Counted from the first letter of the stretch, positions 17,804 to 26,547 are shown. The stretch is DNA of 64,000 bases from JAHEDT01 sp963825615 (GCA_963825615.1 CAWGTV010000001.1:1162686-1226685), one strand, 5' to 3'. A program made the numbers and translations. Notes: a model not told the origin generated them from the sequence alone.

Positions 17804-18496
17804 TCAGAACCCCGGCGGCGGGCTGTTGACAATGTAGACGACCGTGCCGCCCTGGTAGCCGCGGCTGTACCAGGTGTTTCCGCACTGGTAGTAGTTGACG
17901 CCGTTGATGCCCACCATCGTACCGTCACAGGGGAGCGTCGTCACGTAGGTCGGTGACGCAACCGCAGCGCCCACAGCCACCCCGGTGACAAACGCGGCGC
18001 CGGTGTTGTTATAACCATGATGGTAGTGATCATCCCACTCATCCTCGGCAAAGTCCTGCCAATCCTCGCGGTTCTCATTCTGGTGCTGCTGCCAGTCTTC
18101 ACGGTTCTCGTCCCGGCTCCCCTGCCGGTCGCCAGCGTTGTCCTGGCGATTTCCCTGCCGATCGCCGGCGTTTTCCTGGCGCTGGCCCTGGGCCGGGCGC
18201 TGGGAAGCTGTTTCCCTCGTGCCACCCGCCTGTGCAGGTCGTTGCGCCGCTCCCGCCTGTACAGGCCGTTGCGCCGCTCCCGCCTGACGGTTCATTGACG
18301 GGGCTGGGCGCTGTGCCGCGGAGCGCGAGGAGAAGCCGCCGCCGCTCGCGGCACCGCCGCGCGAGAAACCGCCGCCACCTCGGCCGCCGCCACCACCGCC
18401 GCGACCGCCGCGGGCTTCAGCCATGCCAATGAAGGTGGTCAAGAACAGGAACATTATGCCGATAAAAAGCACGCATACTGGAGATTTATGAGACAT
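17804..18496 (-). CDS. Secreted Gly-rich, Gln/Arg-repeat protein of unknown function
   Basis: The 230-residue exported protein has a signal peptide (residues 1-28), a Gly/Arg run (RGGRGGGGGGRGGGG), then three or four 'GAAQRPxQA' repeats and acidic 'GDRQGNRQDNA / ENREDWQ' repeats, and a conserved C-terminal module (GTMVGINGVNYYQCGNTWY and then VVYIVNSPPPG). The repeats make the central part low complexity and probably disordered. Similar C-terminal modules occur in proteins encoded beside DUF2092 genes, which is the case here. The start overlaps the stop of the DUF2092 gene by one base (TAATG), so the two are translationally coupled. Function unknown. Confidence 0.72.
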   Translation of the reverse strand: MSHKSPVCVLFIGIMFLFLTTFIGMAEARGGRGGGGGGRGGGGFSRGGAASGGGFSSRSAAQRPAPSMNRQAGAAQRPVQAGAAQRPAQAGGTRETASQRPAQGQRQENAGDRQGNRQDNAGDRQGSRDENREDWQQHQNENREDWQDFAEDEWDDHYHHGYNNTGAAFVTGVAVGAAVASPTYVTTLPCDGTMVGINGVNYYQCGNTWYSRGYQGGTVVYIVNSPPPGF

Positions 18497-19329
18497 TACT
18501 GGTCTCCTTTCTGCACGGGCAGGGAGCCCTTCTGGCGGGCGCGGGCGAGGAGCGGAATCTGCTCGGCAGCAGCCGGCGGGATAAAGGTGAAACTATCCGC
18601 AGCAACCTTCGGCGAGAGTGACCACGCCGTGAAGTCGCCCCGAAACTGCGGCTGGCCCGGTGCATTCTTGTAGGTGAGGACGATCCTGCGTGGCAGCGGC
18701 TCATCGCCCTGCGCGACCCACAGCTGCATATCGACATCTGCCGAGCGGATCGCCAGGTGGTCGGTCACGACATCGAAGAGGGTGTCCTCCTCCACGTAGC
18801 TGATCGCCGTGACCATCTTCTCCATCTGCTGCGGGAAGCCGGTGTGAAGCAGCCGTGCCAGGGGTAAGGCGACCTGCAGGTCCCTGACCAGGTAGACCAG
18901 GAAGTCATCCACCGTGCCGGACTTTTCGACCCGCGAATAAACGTTGTCGTCCGCCTTGAAGAAGGTGATCTCCTTGCCATCGAACAGGACCAAACCCTCT
19001 TCACCATCACTGCGTTGCGTCTCGACCCGCACATGATCGGGGCGCTGGAGCAGAATGCGGCGCTGCTCGCCGAACTCGATGGACTGGCCGTCCGCCTGGA
19101 TCGCATCGTAGCCGCTGCGGAGAGTCATGCTGAAAGCAGGCGCCCTGGCGATAAACTCGGCCATCTTCATCAGAATCGCTTTGGCTTCCGGATTCTGTTC
19201 TGTCGCGCTTGCCGCCGGAGCCTCGCCGGCAGCCAGCACCGGGGTGGTGCCGAGCGTCAGGACGAACGCCAGCATCGCGAATACGGCCCAGAAGGGCCGC
19301 CCAAACCTAAGTTTCCGGAGTTGTTGCAT
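18496..19329 (-). CDS. DUF2092 family periplasmic protein
   Basis: A 277-residue exported protein with a signal peptide ending near residue 33 (TPVLAA). The rest fits the DUF2092 family: an early helix (AKAILMKMAEFIARAPAFSMTLRSGYD), a strand-rich part with 'LVLFDGKEITFFKADDNVYSRVEKSGTVDDFL', and 'ADVDMQLWVAQGDEPLPRRIVLTYKN' near residue 215. The fold is thought to be LolA/LolB-like, suggesting lipid or lipoprotein handling in the periplasm, but this is an inference. GGAGG seven bases before the ATG marks a good start. It leads a two-gene unit with the Gly-rich protein downstream. Confidence 0.8.
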   Translation of the reverse strand: MQQLRKLRFGRPFWAVFAMLAFVLTLGTTPVLAAGEAPAASATEQNPEAKAILMKMAEFIARAPAFSMTLRSGYDAIQADGQSIEFGEQRRILLQRPDHVRVETQRSDGEEGLVLFDGKEITFFKADDNVYSRVEKSGTVDDFLVYLVRDLQVALPLARLLHTGFPQQMEKMVTAISYVEEDTLFDVVTDHLAIRSADVDMQLWVAQGDEPLPRRIVLTYKNAPGQPQFRGDFTAWSLSPKVAADSFTFIPPAAAEQIPLLARARQKGSLPVQKGDQ

Positions 19330-19655
19330 TCGTTATCCTCCTTCACCGTCTCAGCGGCGAAATGTAAGCTCCCTAAAAAAGCGGGGAGACCCTGATTGAG
19401 CTCCGTGTTACAGGCATTGCCGCGCATCGTCTGTCTAGCACAAATATACATGAATTCCAGAGCATTGCACCTGCTTGATTGCCCTGACCTTGCTCCGGGT
19501 TACCCAGGCATTTTCATACCCCCTGACGCCGGCACAGCCCAGGCAGCGCAGAACAAAAACTCGCCTGGCGAACCAGGCGGGTCTTCTTATTCAGGTGTAT
19601 GGTGAATTTGAGACCTAAAGCTCGCGCGACTCCTTTGAGGAGGGCCCTATCCCCA
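19330..19655. other. Intergenic region: DUF2092 promoter side and ppk2 terminator
   Basis: This 326 bp gap between two minus-strand units must contain the promoter of the DUF2092 unit on its left side. Apart from the terminator at 19562-19579, I see no gene, repeat or clear regulatory motif in it. Confidence 0.4.
19562..19579 (-). terminator. Intrinsic terminator of the SulP-ppk2 operon
   Basis: On the minus strand CGCCTGG-TTCG-CCAGGCG is followed by AGTTTTTGTTC: a seven-base-pair GC stem, UUCG tetraloop and U tract, about 75 bases past the ppk2 stop. Confidence 0.8.
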
Positions 19656-20489
19656 TCAATACATTTCAGGAATGAAGTTGATCGGATAGTTGGGCGATTG
19701 GTACTTGCCGATCTTCTTGCGCTCCGGCAGCTTCACTTTTTCGCGCGGCACCTCCTCGTAGGGGACGGTGTTGAGTAGGTGACGGATTATATTCAGACGC
19801 GCACGTTTCTTGTCGTCGGATCTTGCCACAAACCAGGGTGCCCAGCCCGTATCGGTCAAGGCGAACATCTCGTCACGTGCCTTGGTGTAGTCGTCCCAGC
19901 GGCTGTAGGACTTGAGGTCCATCGGCGAGAGCTTCCAGATCTTGCGGCCGTCGTCGATGCGCCCCTCGAGTCGGCGGGTCTGTTCTTCCGGGCTGACCTC
20001 GAGCCAGTACTTGAGGAGGATGATGCCGGACTCGACCATCAGCTTCTCGAATTCCGGCGCGACCTCCAGGAACCGCCGGGACTGCTCCTCGGTGCAGAAG
20101 CCCATTATCCGCTCGACCCCAGCCCGGTTGTACCAGCTGCGATCGAAAATCACCACCTCGCCGGCCGCCGGGAAGTGCTTCATGTAACGCTGGGAATACA
20201 TCTGCGTCTTCTCGCGCTCCGTCGGCGCAGGCAGCGCCACCACGCGGAATGTCCGCGGGCTGACCCGTTCGGTGAGGGCCTTGATCGTTCCGCCCTTGCC
20301 AGCGCCGTCGCGCCCTTCGAAGACGATGCAGATCTTGAGCCCCTTGAGCTTGACCCACTCCTGGAGCTTGACCAGCTCAACGTGCAACTTGGCGAGCTCT
20401 TTCTCGTACTGCTTGTTTTTCAGTTTGCCATGCGGTTGGTCTGCAACCTCAACGACCGCTGCCTTTTTCTTATCCTTGCCCTTGCCCAT
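19656..20489 (-). CDS. ppk2: Polyphosphate kinase 2
   Basis: A cytoplasmic 277-residue enzyme of the PPK2 family, which transfers phosphate between polyphosphate and nucleoside (di)phosphates. Walker A is at residues 59-68 (GRDGAGKGGT). Walker B plus the family signature is around residue 115 (VVIFDRSWYNRAGVERIMGF), and the lid region holds SPEEQTRRLEGRIDD. The invariant 'KLSPMDLKSYSRWDDYTKARDEM' and 'WAPWFVARSDDKKRARLN' blocks are present. The length fits a single-domain class I PPK2. The ATG at 20489 has AGGAG nine bases upstream; a GTG three codons earlier overlaps the SulP stop by four bases. Co-transcription with the SulP transporter is likely. Confidence 0.92.
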   Translation of the reverse strand: MGKGKDKKKAAVVEVADQPHGKLKNKQYEKELAKLHVELVKLQEWVKLKGLKICIVFEGRDGAGKGGTIKALTERVSPRTFRVVALPAPTEREKTQMYSQRYMKHFPAAGEVVIFDRSWYNRAGVERIMGFCTEEQSRRFLEVAPEFEKLMVESGIILLKYWLEVSPEEQTRRLEGRIDDGRKIWKLSPMDLKSYSRWDDYTKARDEMFALTDTGWAPWFVARSDDKKRARLNIIRHLLNTVPYEEVPREKVKLPERKKIGKYQSPNYPINFIPEMY

Positions 20490-20494
20490 GACGG

Positions 20495-22192
20495 TCACTC
20501 CTTTCGCGCAGCGGCTTCACCGTACCTGCGCTGATATTCTTCGATAACATGTTTCAGGGAATAGATCATCCGCTCACGCCCCAGGGCCTCGCCCAGCGGC
20601 ATCTTCTGAATCAGTTGCAGCGGCTCCGGGTTCAGGGCCGCCAGCCACAGCTCAATACCGGCTTCCTGCAGCTTCGCCTCGAAATTACCCAGCATCTTCA
20701 ACGCCGTGTACTCGAGATCGGGCATGGCGCTGCAGTCAAGAGCCAGGACCCGGGGCTTGTGCTCGTTGAGCAACGGCACAATCAGGTCACCGAGACGCGA
20801 TGCATTGGCAAAATGCACGTTCCCCTGGAGCTTGACCAGCAGCAGGCCGGGAAAGGTTTCGTCGTCCGGATGCTCTGCTGATAGGGGGCGGAAAAAAGAG
20901 GTTGTCCCGGGTTTGCGCCCCAGCACGAAAACCGGACGACGGCTGACATGCAGGATCAAGGCGATCAGCGAGACGATCACGGCGACCAGGATTCCCTTCA
21001 ACGTCCCCAGCAGCATCACTCCGAACATGGCGATCAGCGCCCAGCGGAACTCCATCGTCCGCACTTTGCGGATGGCGCGGAACTCACCGGGGCTGATCAG
21101 CCCAACGCTAGCGACCACCACCACAGCCGCCAGGGTCGGCTGCGGCATCAACCCGAAAAGCGGCGCCAGGAAGAGCAGCGTGGCAACCACGCCCGCGGCG
21201 GTGACCATACCGGCCACCTGGCTGCGTGCTCCTGCGCCGCGATTGACCGCGGTCTGGGAGGTGCCGCCACCGGCCGGCATAATATGGAACAGGCTCCCGA
21301 CCAGGTTGGCCGCACCCAGCGCCAGCAGCTCCTGGTTGTCTTTCGGCCGGGGTTCACCGGCGAGTACGAAAGCCCGTCCGGCCGCAGCGGTTTCGACGAA
21401 GCTCATCAGGGCGATCCCCAGAGCGCTCGGCCAGAGTTGCTGGACCAGGGTAACGTCGGGCCAGGCGAAGGTCGGCAGACCGGCCTGCACCGCGCCGACC
21501 AGCTGGATACCGATCCGGTCCAAACCGACCAAGGCGGATATCGCTATACCGGCAGCGACGGTTACCAGCGGCGCCGGCACGCGCGGCGCAAAGTGCTCCA
21601 GGCCGACCATCAGCCCCAGCATGACCAGGGCGAGGATCAATGTAGGGGCTGAGAGTTCGGGAAGGTGTTGGCCGATCGCATAGATGTCACGGAAGAACCC
21701 GGCCTTGTGAATATGGATGCCCAACAGCTTGGGGAGTTGGTCGAGGACGATGACCAGACCGATCCCCGCCTTGAAGCCTGCAAGAACCGGCTCGGAAATC
21801 AGGTTGGCAACCGCGCCGAGGCGCAGAATGCCGGCGAGCAACAGGAACGCCCCCACCAGCAGCGACAGGGTGGCGGCGATCCCCATCAGGGTGGCGGCAT
21901 CGGCGCCGGGAGCAACCTGGCTGATGGTCGCGGCCACCAGGATGGCAATGGTGGAGGTGGTGGTGACGCTCAAGACCCGCGCCGTGCCGAGCACGGCATA
22001 AATCACCAGCGGGATCAGCGAACTGTACAGCCCCACGACCAGTGGAAGCCCGGCAATCGCCGCATAGGCCATCGCCTTGGGGATGACCACCGCCGAGGTC
22101 GTCAGACCGGCCATGACGTCGCCACGGAGCCACTCCTTGCGGTACGCCGGCAGCCAATCAAAGAGGGGAACCATGCTACGGATGATGTTCAT
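20495..22192 (-). CDS. SulP-family anion permease with STAS domain
   Basis: A 565-residue SLC26/SulP transporter. Twelve to fourteen membrane helices cover residues about 25-420, opening with the family stretch 'DVMAGLTTSAVVIPKAMAYAAIAGLP', which resembles the SulP consensus. A C-terminal STAS domain over about 440-545 contains 'LDCSAMPDLEYTALKML', with Ser/Asp at the anti-sigma-antagonist-like site. Family members carry sulfate, bicarbonate or other anions in symport with H+ or Na+, and sequence alone does not settle which. Four-base overlap with the following ppk2 frame indicates an operon. Confidence 0.88.
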   Translation of the reverse strand: MNIIRSMVPLFDWLPAYRKEWLRGDVMAGLTTSAVVIPKAMAYAAIAGLPLVVGLYSSLIPLVIYAVLGTARVLSVTTTSTIAILVAATISQVAPGADAATLMGIAATLSLLVGAFLLLAGILRLGAVANLISEPVLAGFKAGIGLVIVLDQLPKLLGIHIHKAGFFRDIYAIGQHLPELSAPTLILALVMLGLMVGLEHFAPRVPAPLVTVAAGIAISALVGLDRIGIQLVGAVQAGLPTFAWPDVTLVQQLWPSALGIALMSFVETAAAGRAFVLAGEPRPKDNQELLALGAANLVGSLFHIMPAGGGTSQTAVNRGAGARSQVAGMVTAAGVVATLLFLAPLFGLMPQPTLAAVVVVASVGLISPGEFRAIRKVRTMEFRWALIAMFGVMLLGTLKGILVAVIVSLIALILHVSRRPVFVLGRKPGTTSFFRPLSAEHPDDETFPGLLLVKLQGNVHFANASRLGDLIVPLLNEHKPRVLALDCSAMPDLEYTALKMLGNFEAKLQEAGIELWLAALNPEPLQLIQKMPLGEALGRERMIYSLKHVIEEYQRRYGEAAARKE

Positions 22193-22243
22193 GGCTGGGT
22201 CACTTCAGCTTTCTCTGAGGCAACGGTTCTTTCTAAGGGTGGC

Positions 22244-22275
22244 AAGCCGCCCCTCGCATGATGAGGGGCGGCTTT
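22244..22275 (-). terminator. Hairpin after the cytidylate-kinase-like gene
   Basis: A perfect 12-base-pair GC-rich stem (22244-22255 with 22264-22275 region, AAGCCGCCCCTC / GAGGGGCGGCTT) lies about 60 bases past the stop at 22336 and 50 bases before the SulP start. The U tract is short on the minus strand. Confidence 0.6.
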
Positions 22276-22335
22276 GCTGAAACGATGGGTCCTTTTCCCC
22301 TGCTGTCACAGTGGCACGGCTCTCCTGCGATAACG

Positions 22336-23031
22336 TCAACTGCCGCTCAAGGCATGATCCGCGATCAGCCTGGCGATCTGCCGGCTCTTGATCCTGCCGT
22401 TGTTGAAGATCGCGTGGTACAGCAACGGATCGCGCATGTCGGAATCCAGTAGTTTGCGCAGGACCCGATCGCGCTCCTTCTGCTGATCGAGTACGACGAG
22501 CTCGGCCTCCTGCCTGGGGACCTTCATGCGCCGGACGATGGAGCTCACCTTGAAGGCGTGATCCGCGATCAGCCGGTAACGGAAGCAGTTCTTCAAAGAC
22601 TTGGTGATCAGCGGTGCCCCCAGCCCAACGATGACGGCGTTGCCGGCGGAGGCGATCATGACCACCTGCCGGCAGAGGAGCCGGTAGTAATCGGCGTCGC
22701 TTTTCCAGTTTGCCGAGAAGGTCGCCATCATGTCGTCGAACCAGCGCGGTTTGCTGCCCAGGGAGAGCATGATCTCTTCGGGAACATTGTGTTGCTTGGC
22801 GACGGCGTCCAGCAGCGATTTGTCGACCAGCAGCCAGGACTCGCCGGTCTGCTTCTCCGCCAGCCTGACCAGCTCTTCCGCAACCGGAAAAGCCTCGCAA
22901 CCGAACTCCCGGGACAGGGTGATGGTCGGTTTCATTGGGGTTGAAACCGTCAACCCTTTGACCCGATCGCTCAACTCGTGATAGGCTTTCAGCCTGCGTT
23001 CGACTGAGGGAGCAAGATCTCCTATAGGCAT
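22336..23031 (-). CDS. Cytidylate-kinase-like family protein
   Basis: The 231-residue cytoplasmic protein belongs to the 'cytidylate kinase-like' (AAA_26/CMK-like P-loop) family seen widely in Deltaproteobacteria. The N-terminal strand is TITLSREFGCEAFPVAEELVRLA, where the P-loop of true cytidylate kinases is replaced by a degenerate 'SREFGCEAFPVA'. Later come VIVGLGAPLI and the arginine-rich lid (VSSIVRRMKVPRQEAELVVLDQQKERDRVLRKLL). The physiological substrate is unknown. The ATG at 23031 has AGGAGG four to five bases upstream; an upstream in-frame ATG at 23100 would add an Arg-rich tail with no good ribosome-binding site. Confidence 0.78.
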   Translation of the reverse strand: MPIGDLAPSVERRLKAYHELSDRVKGLTVSTPMKPTITLSREFGCEAFPVAEELVRLAEKQTGESWLLVDKSLLDAVAKQHNVPEEIMLSLGSKPRWFDDMMATFSANWKSDADYYRLLCRQVVMIASAGNAVIVGLGAPLITKSLKNCFRYRLIADHAFKVSSIVRRMKVPRQEAELVVLDQQKERDRVLRKLLDSDMRDPLLYHAIFNNGRIKSRQIARLIADHALSGS

Positions 23032-23191
23032 ACATCCTCCTTTCCCTTGTGGCGGCTCCGCCGTAGTGCGACGGGCCGGGAAAAACCTGTATTTATTCAA
23101 AGATTACCACATGATCAGGAATTTGGAATCAGGGGCCTGCCACAATCAGCAAGCTTCGGCGAAGCTCGTTAATCCATGAGATAAAGAAAAG

Positions 23192-23213
23192 CCCCCGACC
23201 CAGCAATCGGGGG
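23192..23213. terminator. Bidirectional intrinsic terminator after aspartase
   Basis: CCCCCGA/TCGGGGG stem with an eight-base loop. The plus strand continues TTTTC and the minus strand continues CTTTTCTTT. It lies about 65 bases past the aspartase stop on the minus strand. Confidence 0.85.
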
Positions 23214-23276
23214 TTTTCATCTATGTGCCGCCAATTTTAACAGGACCCGATCGCCATTGAGCAAAGCGCATTAAGC

Positions 23277-25019
23277 CTAACCGGTAATCTCCCTGGGGTC
23301 GGTCATGTTTTCCGGCTTAAGCATCTCATCCAGCTGCTCCTTGGAAAGATACTGCTTTTCCAGGACCAGTTTATAGACGCTCCCCCCGGTCTTGAGCGCC
23401 TCCTTGGCGACAGCCGCGGATTTCTCGTAGCCGATTACCGGCACCAGCGCGGTGACCAGGCCGATGCTGTTCTCGACATAGCTGCGGCAGACCTCGCGGT
23501 TGGCCTCGATACCGACGATGCAGCGTGAGGTCAGCGTAAGGCAGGCGTTCTTGAGGATCATCATGCCGTGCAGCAGGTCGAAGGCGATAATCGGTTCAGC
23601 CATGCACAGTTCCAGTTCGCTGGCTTCTGCGGCCATGGAGACGACCGCGTCGTAGCCGATCACCTGGAAACAGATCTGGTTGACCAGCTCCGGGATGACC
23701 GGGTTGACCTTCCCCGGCATGATCGATGAACCCGGCTGCATCGGTGGCAGGTTGATCTCGTTCAAGCCGCAGCGCGGTCCGGAGGAGAGCCAGCGCAGGT
23801 CGTTGCAGACCTTCGAGATCTGCACGGCGCCACGCTTGAGGGTGGCCGACATCTGCACGAAGGAGCCGGCGTTCTGCGTGGCCTCGACCAGGTTGCCCGC
23901 GCGACGGAAGGCAAAACCACTGATTTCGGCGAGCTTCTTGGTCACCAGGCTGGCATAGCCGGGCGGGCTGTTGATACCGGTGCCGATGGCCGTCGCCCCC
24001 ATGTTGATATTGAGGAACTCGTCCGCGGCCTTATCAATGGCGGCGATGGCGCTGCCGATCATCACCGCGTAGGCGTTGAATTCCTGGCCGAGAGTCATGG
24101 GTACCGCATCCTGGTTCTCGGTCCGACCCATCTTCAGGACGTCCTTGAATTCATCGGCCTTCTGCTCCAGCGCCTGGCAGAGCTCCTGCATGGCATGGGT
24201 CAGATCCCGAATCGACAAGAGCGCCGCCAGCTTGATCGAGGTCGGATAGGTATCGTTGGTCGACTGGGCACGGTTGACATGATCGTTCGGATGCAGGTGC
24301 TCGTACTCACCCTTGTTGAACCCCATGAGCTCGAGGCCGCGGTTGGCGATGACTTCGTTGGCGTTCATGTTGGTGGAGGTTCCGGCTCCCCCCTGGAACA
24401 TGTCGACGGTGAAATGTTCGCGCAGTTTCCCCTCGAGCAGTTCGTCGCAGGCTGCGCAGATGGCTTTCATCTTCGGCTCGTCGAGGGCGCCGAGTTCGCA
24501 GTTAGCCATGGCTGCGGCTTTTTTCACCAGGGCAAAGGCTTCGATCATGTGCTCGAAGTTGCAGACGTGAATACCTGAGATGGCGAAATTCTCCATGGCC
24601 CGCTGGGTCTGCACTCCGTAATAGGCTCCCAGCGGAATCTCGCGCTGGCCGAGGGAGTCGTGCTCGATGCGGAAACCGCTGACCACCTGGGGAGCCTTGT
24701 CACCGGAAAAGATCTGGTCGGAGAGGACGCGCAGGCGCTTGTTGATGTTGACCGCAACCCGCGCCACGATCCGGTAAAAAATCTCCGGATGCGAGGCCCG
24801 ATAGGCCTCGATCTTTTTGCGGCTGATCTGCCAGACGACAGCTCCCTGGCGGCTGAAGGCGCCGGTACTGTGGGAGTCCCCCTCGAGGAGGGCTCCCTCG
24901 CTGATCAGCGCCCCGGCAATCAGCGAGCCGACATGCCGCGACGCTCCCGTGCAGGCCACGCACCAGATCGACATTCCCGTCCAGGACGATGCCGGCCCAA
25001 TCCCGCGGGGTGGACTCAT
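23277..25019 (-). CDS. aspA: Aspartate ammonia-lyase with C-terminal half of a cyclic-nucleotide-binding domain (frame-disrupted N-terminus)
   Basis: The 580-codon frame carries a complete aspartase: substrate-binding and catalytic blocks TSTNMNANEVIANR, NDTYPTSIKLAALL and the fumarase/aspartase signature GSSIMPGKVNPVIPE. The enzyme interconverts aspartate with fumarate and ammonia. About 110 residues before the lyase look like the second half of a cyclic-nucleotide-binding-type domain (AGALISEGALLEGDSHSTGAFSRQGAVVWQIS). The first half is encoded one frame over, at 24946-25143, with a proper ATG and start region. The frame given here has no credible start before that point: residues up to CTG are out-of-frame translation. 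The intact protein would be about 620 residues. The dicarboxylate carrier upstream on the same strand supplies or exports substrate. Confidence 0.85.
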   Translation of the reverse strand: MSPPRGIGPASSWTGMSIWCVACTGASRHVGSLIAGALISEGALLEGDSHSTGAFSRQGAVVWQISRKKIEAYRASHPEIFYRIVARVAVNINKRLRVLSDQIFSGDKAPQVVSGFRIEHDSLGQREIPLGAYYGVQTQRAMENFAISGIHVCNFEHMIEAFALVKKAAAMANCELGALDEPKMKAICAACDELLEGKLREHFTVDMFQGGAGTSTNMNANEVIANRGLELMGFNKGEYEHLHPNDHVNRAQSTNDTYPTSIKLAALLSIRDLTHAMQELCQALEQKADEFKDVLKMGRTENQDAVPMTLGQEFNAYAVMIGSAIAAIDKAADEFLNINMGATAIGTGINSPPGYASLVTKKLAEISGFAFRRAGNLVEATQNAGSFVQMSATLKRGAVQISKVCNDLRWLSSGPRCGLNEINLPPMQPGSSIMPGKVNPVIPELVNQICFQVIGYDAVVSMAAEASELELCMAEPIIAFDLLHGMMILKNACLTLTSRCIVGIEANREVCRSYVENSIGLVTALVPVIGYEKSAAVAKEALKTGGSVYKLVLEKQYLSKEQLDEMLKPENMTDPREITG

Positions 25020-25143
25020 GGAACAGCCACGCGTTCGGCGGATAAGTCTTCTGTTCCCCTTCGGAAAAGAACGCCCCGAGGTCCGCTTCGCTGATACCTG
25101 AGGCTTGCGAGGACTGCTTGATAATCTGTTCAGTCAGGATCAT
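24946..25143 (-). pseudogene. Frame-shifted N-terminal segment of the aspartase cNMP-binding domain
   Basis: Starting at the ATG at 25143, this frame encodes MILTEQIIKQSSQASGISEAD and then FFSEGEQKTYPPNAWLFHES and GIVLDGNVDLVRGLHG, the first strands of a cyclic-nucleotide-binding-like domain. After the GGG at 24946-24948 the frame becomes nonsense. Removing one G of that run joins it to 'ASRHVGSLIAGALISEG' in the aspartase frame. It is therefore the true N-terminus of the aspA product, not a separate gene. Only eleven bases separate it from the dcuA frame, so the two genes are probably cotranscribed, dcuA first. Confidence 0.75.
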
Positions 25144-25154
25144 GGCATGACTCC

Positions 25155-26483
25155 TTATGTGTCCGTTGGAGGTGTCAAAGGATCAGGCCCCCGAAGACGA
25201 ACCCGAGGATCACGGCACAAGACAATGGTGCAGGTGCCAGGGATCAGGAACGGATGGTCAAAGACGTACTTCCCCACCCGGGTCGAGCCGGTGTCGTCGA
25301 ATTCGACGGCGGCCAGCAGGGTCGGGTAGGTTGGCAGCACGAACAGCGCGCTGACCGAAGCAAAAGCGGCGATGGCAGCCACCGGGCTGACGCCGAGGGC
25401 CAGTGCCGCCGGCATCAGCGCCTTGGTGGTCGCCGCCTGGGAATAGAGCAGCATGGCGGCAAAGAAGAGCACCACGGCCAGCAGCCACGGCTTGGCTTCA
25501 AGCAGGTTGCCGGCAAACATGTTGATCTCCTCGAGGTGTGCGGCGACGAAGGTCGTTCCCAGCCAGGCGACACCAAGCACGCAGATGCAGGCGCTCATCC
25601 CCGACTTGAAGGTTGCTGCGTTGAGAATACTTTTCGCTTCGATCTTGCAGAACAGCGTGATCAGGGCAGCCGCCCCGAGCATGAAGGTAATGATCGCGTC
25701 ATCACGGCCGAGGATCGGGTTTTTGATCAGGCCGACCGTGGAGCTGATCGCCGTGGCATAAAACACCACACAGAAGAGGCAGATGCCGAAAATCAGTACG
25801 GAACGCTTGGCGGCCGGGGGCAGTTCCTGCTCGGTCACATCTTCTTCATCCATCTTGACCAGCCCTTTGGCCAGGCGCTCCTGGAAGACGGGATCATCCT
25901 TGAGCTCTTTACCCATGAAGTTGGCGATCACGGCACCGAACATCACGGCAATGAAGCTGCTCGGGATGGCGATCATCAGCAGCTCGACGTAATCGACGCC
26001 GACCTTTTCCAGGGCCCCGGAGAAAAAGACCACTGCGGCAGAAATCGGTGACGCGGTGATGGCGATCTGCGAGGCGACGGTGGCAATCGACAGTGGGCGC
26101 GAGGGCCTCACCCCGGCGCGCTTGGCGACTTCGGCAATGACCGGCAGCGTTGAGAAGGCGGTGTGGCCGGTACCGGCGAACAGGGTCATCAGGTAGGTGA
26201 CGAGGGGGGCCAGGAAGGTAATGTATTTCGGATGACTTTTGAGGATTTTTGCCGCGATCTGCACCAGGTAGTCAAGCCCGCCGGCGACCTGCATCGCGGC
26301 GATGGCGGAAATCACCCCCATGATGATGAGGATGACATCAACCGGGATCGCCCCGGGTTTCAGGCCGAAGACGAAACCGAGGACGAGGACGCCGAAGCCG
26401 CCGGCAAAACCGATGCCGATGCTCCCCAGGCGGGCGCCGAGCCAGATAAAGAAAAGTACGACCAGCAGCTGAATGACCCACAT
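25155..26483 (-). CDS. dcuA: Anaerobic C4-dicarboxylate transporter, DcuA/DcuB family, frameshifted near its end
   Basis: A 442-codon inner-membrane carrier of the Dcu family, which exchanges fumarate, aspartate, malate and succinate under anaerobiosis. Visible hallmarks are the N-terminal 'LVVLFFIWLGARLGSIGIGFAGGFGVLVL', 'LFAGTGHTAFSTLPVIAEVAKRAGVRPSRPLS' and the late 'PTYPTLLAAVEFDDTGSTRVGKYVFDHPFLIPG'. The last roughly 20 codons (CRDPRVRLRGPDPLTP) are out of frame. One base fewer near 25215-25220 restores AVILGFVFGGLIL and a TGA at 25175-25177, which is the expected last helix. Gene order dcuA-aspA suggests aspartate/fumarate fermentation or respiration. Confidence 0.88.
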   Translation of the reverse strand: MWVIQLLVVLFFIWLGARLGSIGIGFAGGFGVLVLGFVFGLKPGAIPVDVILIIMGVISAIAAMQVAGGLDYLVQIAAKILKSHPKYITFLAPLVTYLMTLFAGTGHTAFSTLPVIAEVAKRAGVRPSRPLSIATVASQIAITASPISAAVVFFSGALEKVGVDYVELLMIAIPSSFIAVMFGAVIANFMGKELKDDPVFQERLAKGLVKMDEEDVTEQELPPAAKRSVLIFGICLFCVVFYATAISSTVGLIKNPILGRDDAIITFMLGAAALITLFCKIEAKSILNAATFKSGMSACICVLGVAWLGTTFVAAHLEEINMFAGNLLEAKPWLLAVVLFFAAMLLYSQAATTKALMPAALALGVSPVAAIAAFASVSALFVLPTYPTLLAAVEFDDTGSTRVGKYVFDHPFLIPGTCTIVLCRDPRVRLRGPDPLTPPTDT

Positions 26484-26547
26484 GACATCTCTCTTTCTGT
26501 ACCCTCAGGCGCCGTGGATAGATTGCCTGCGTTGCAAGGGGCGTTGC

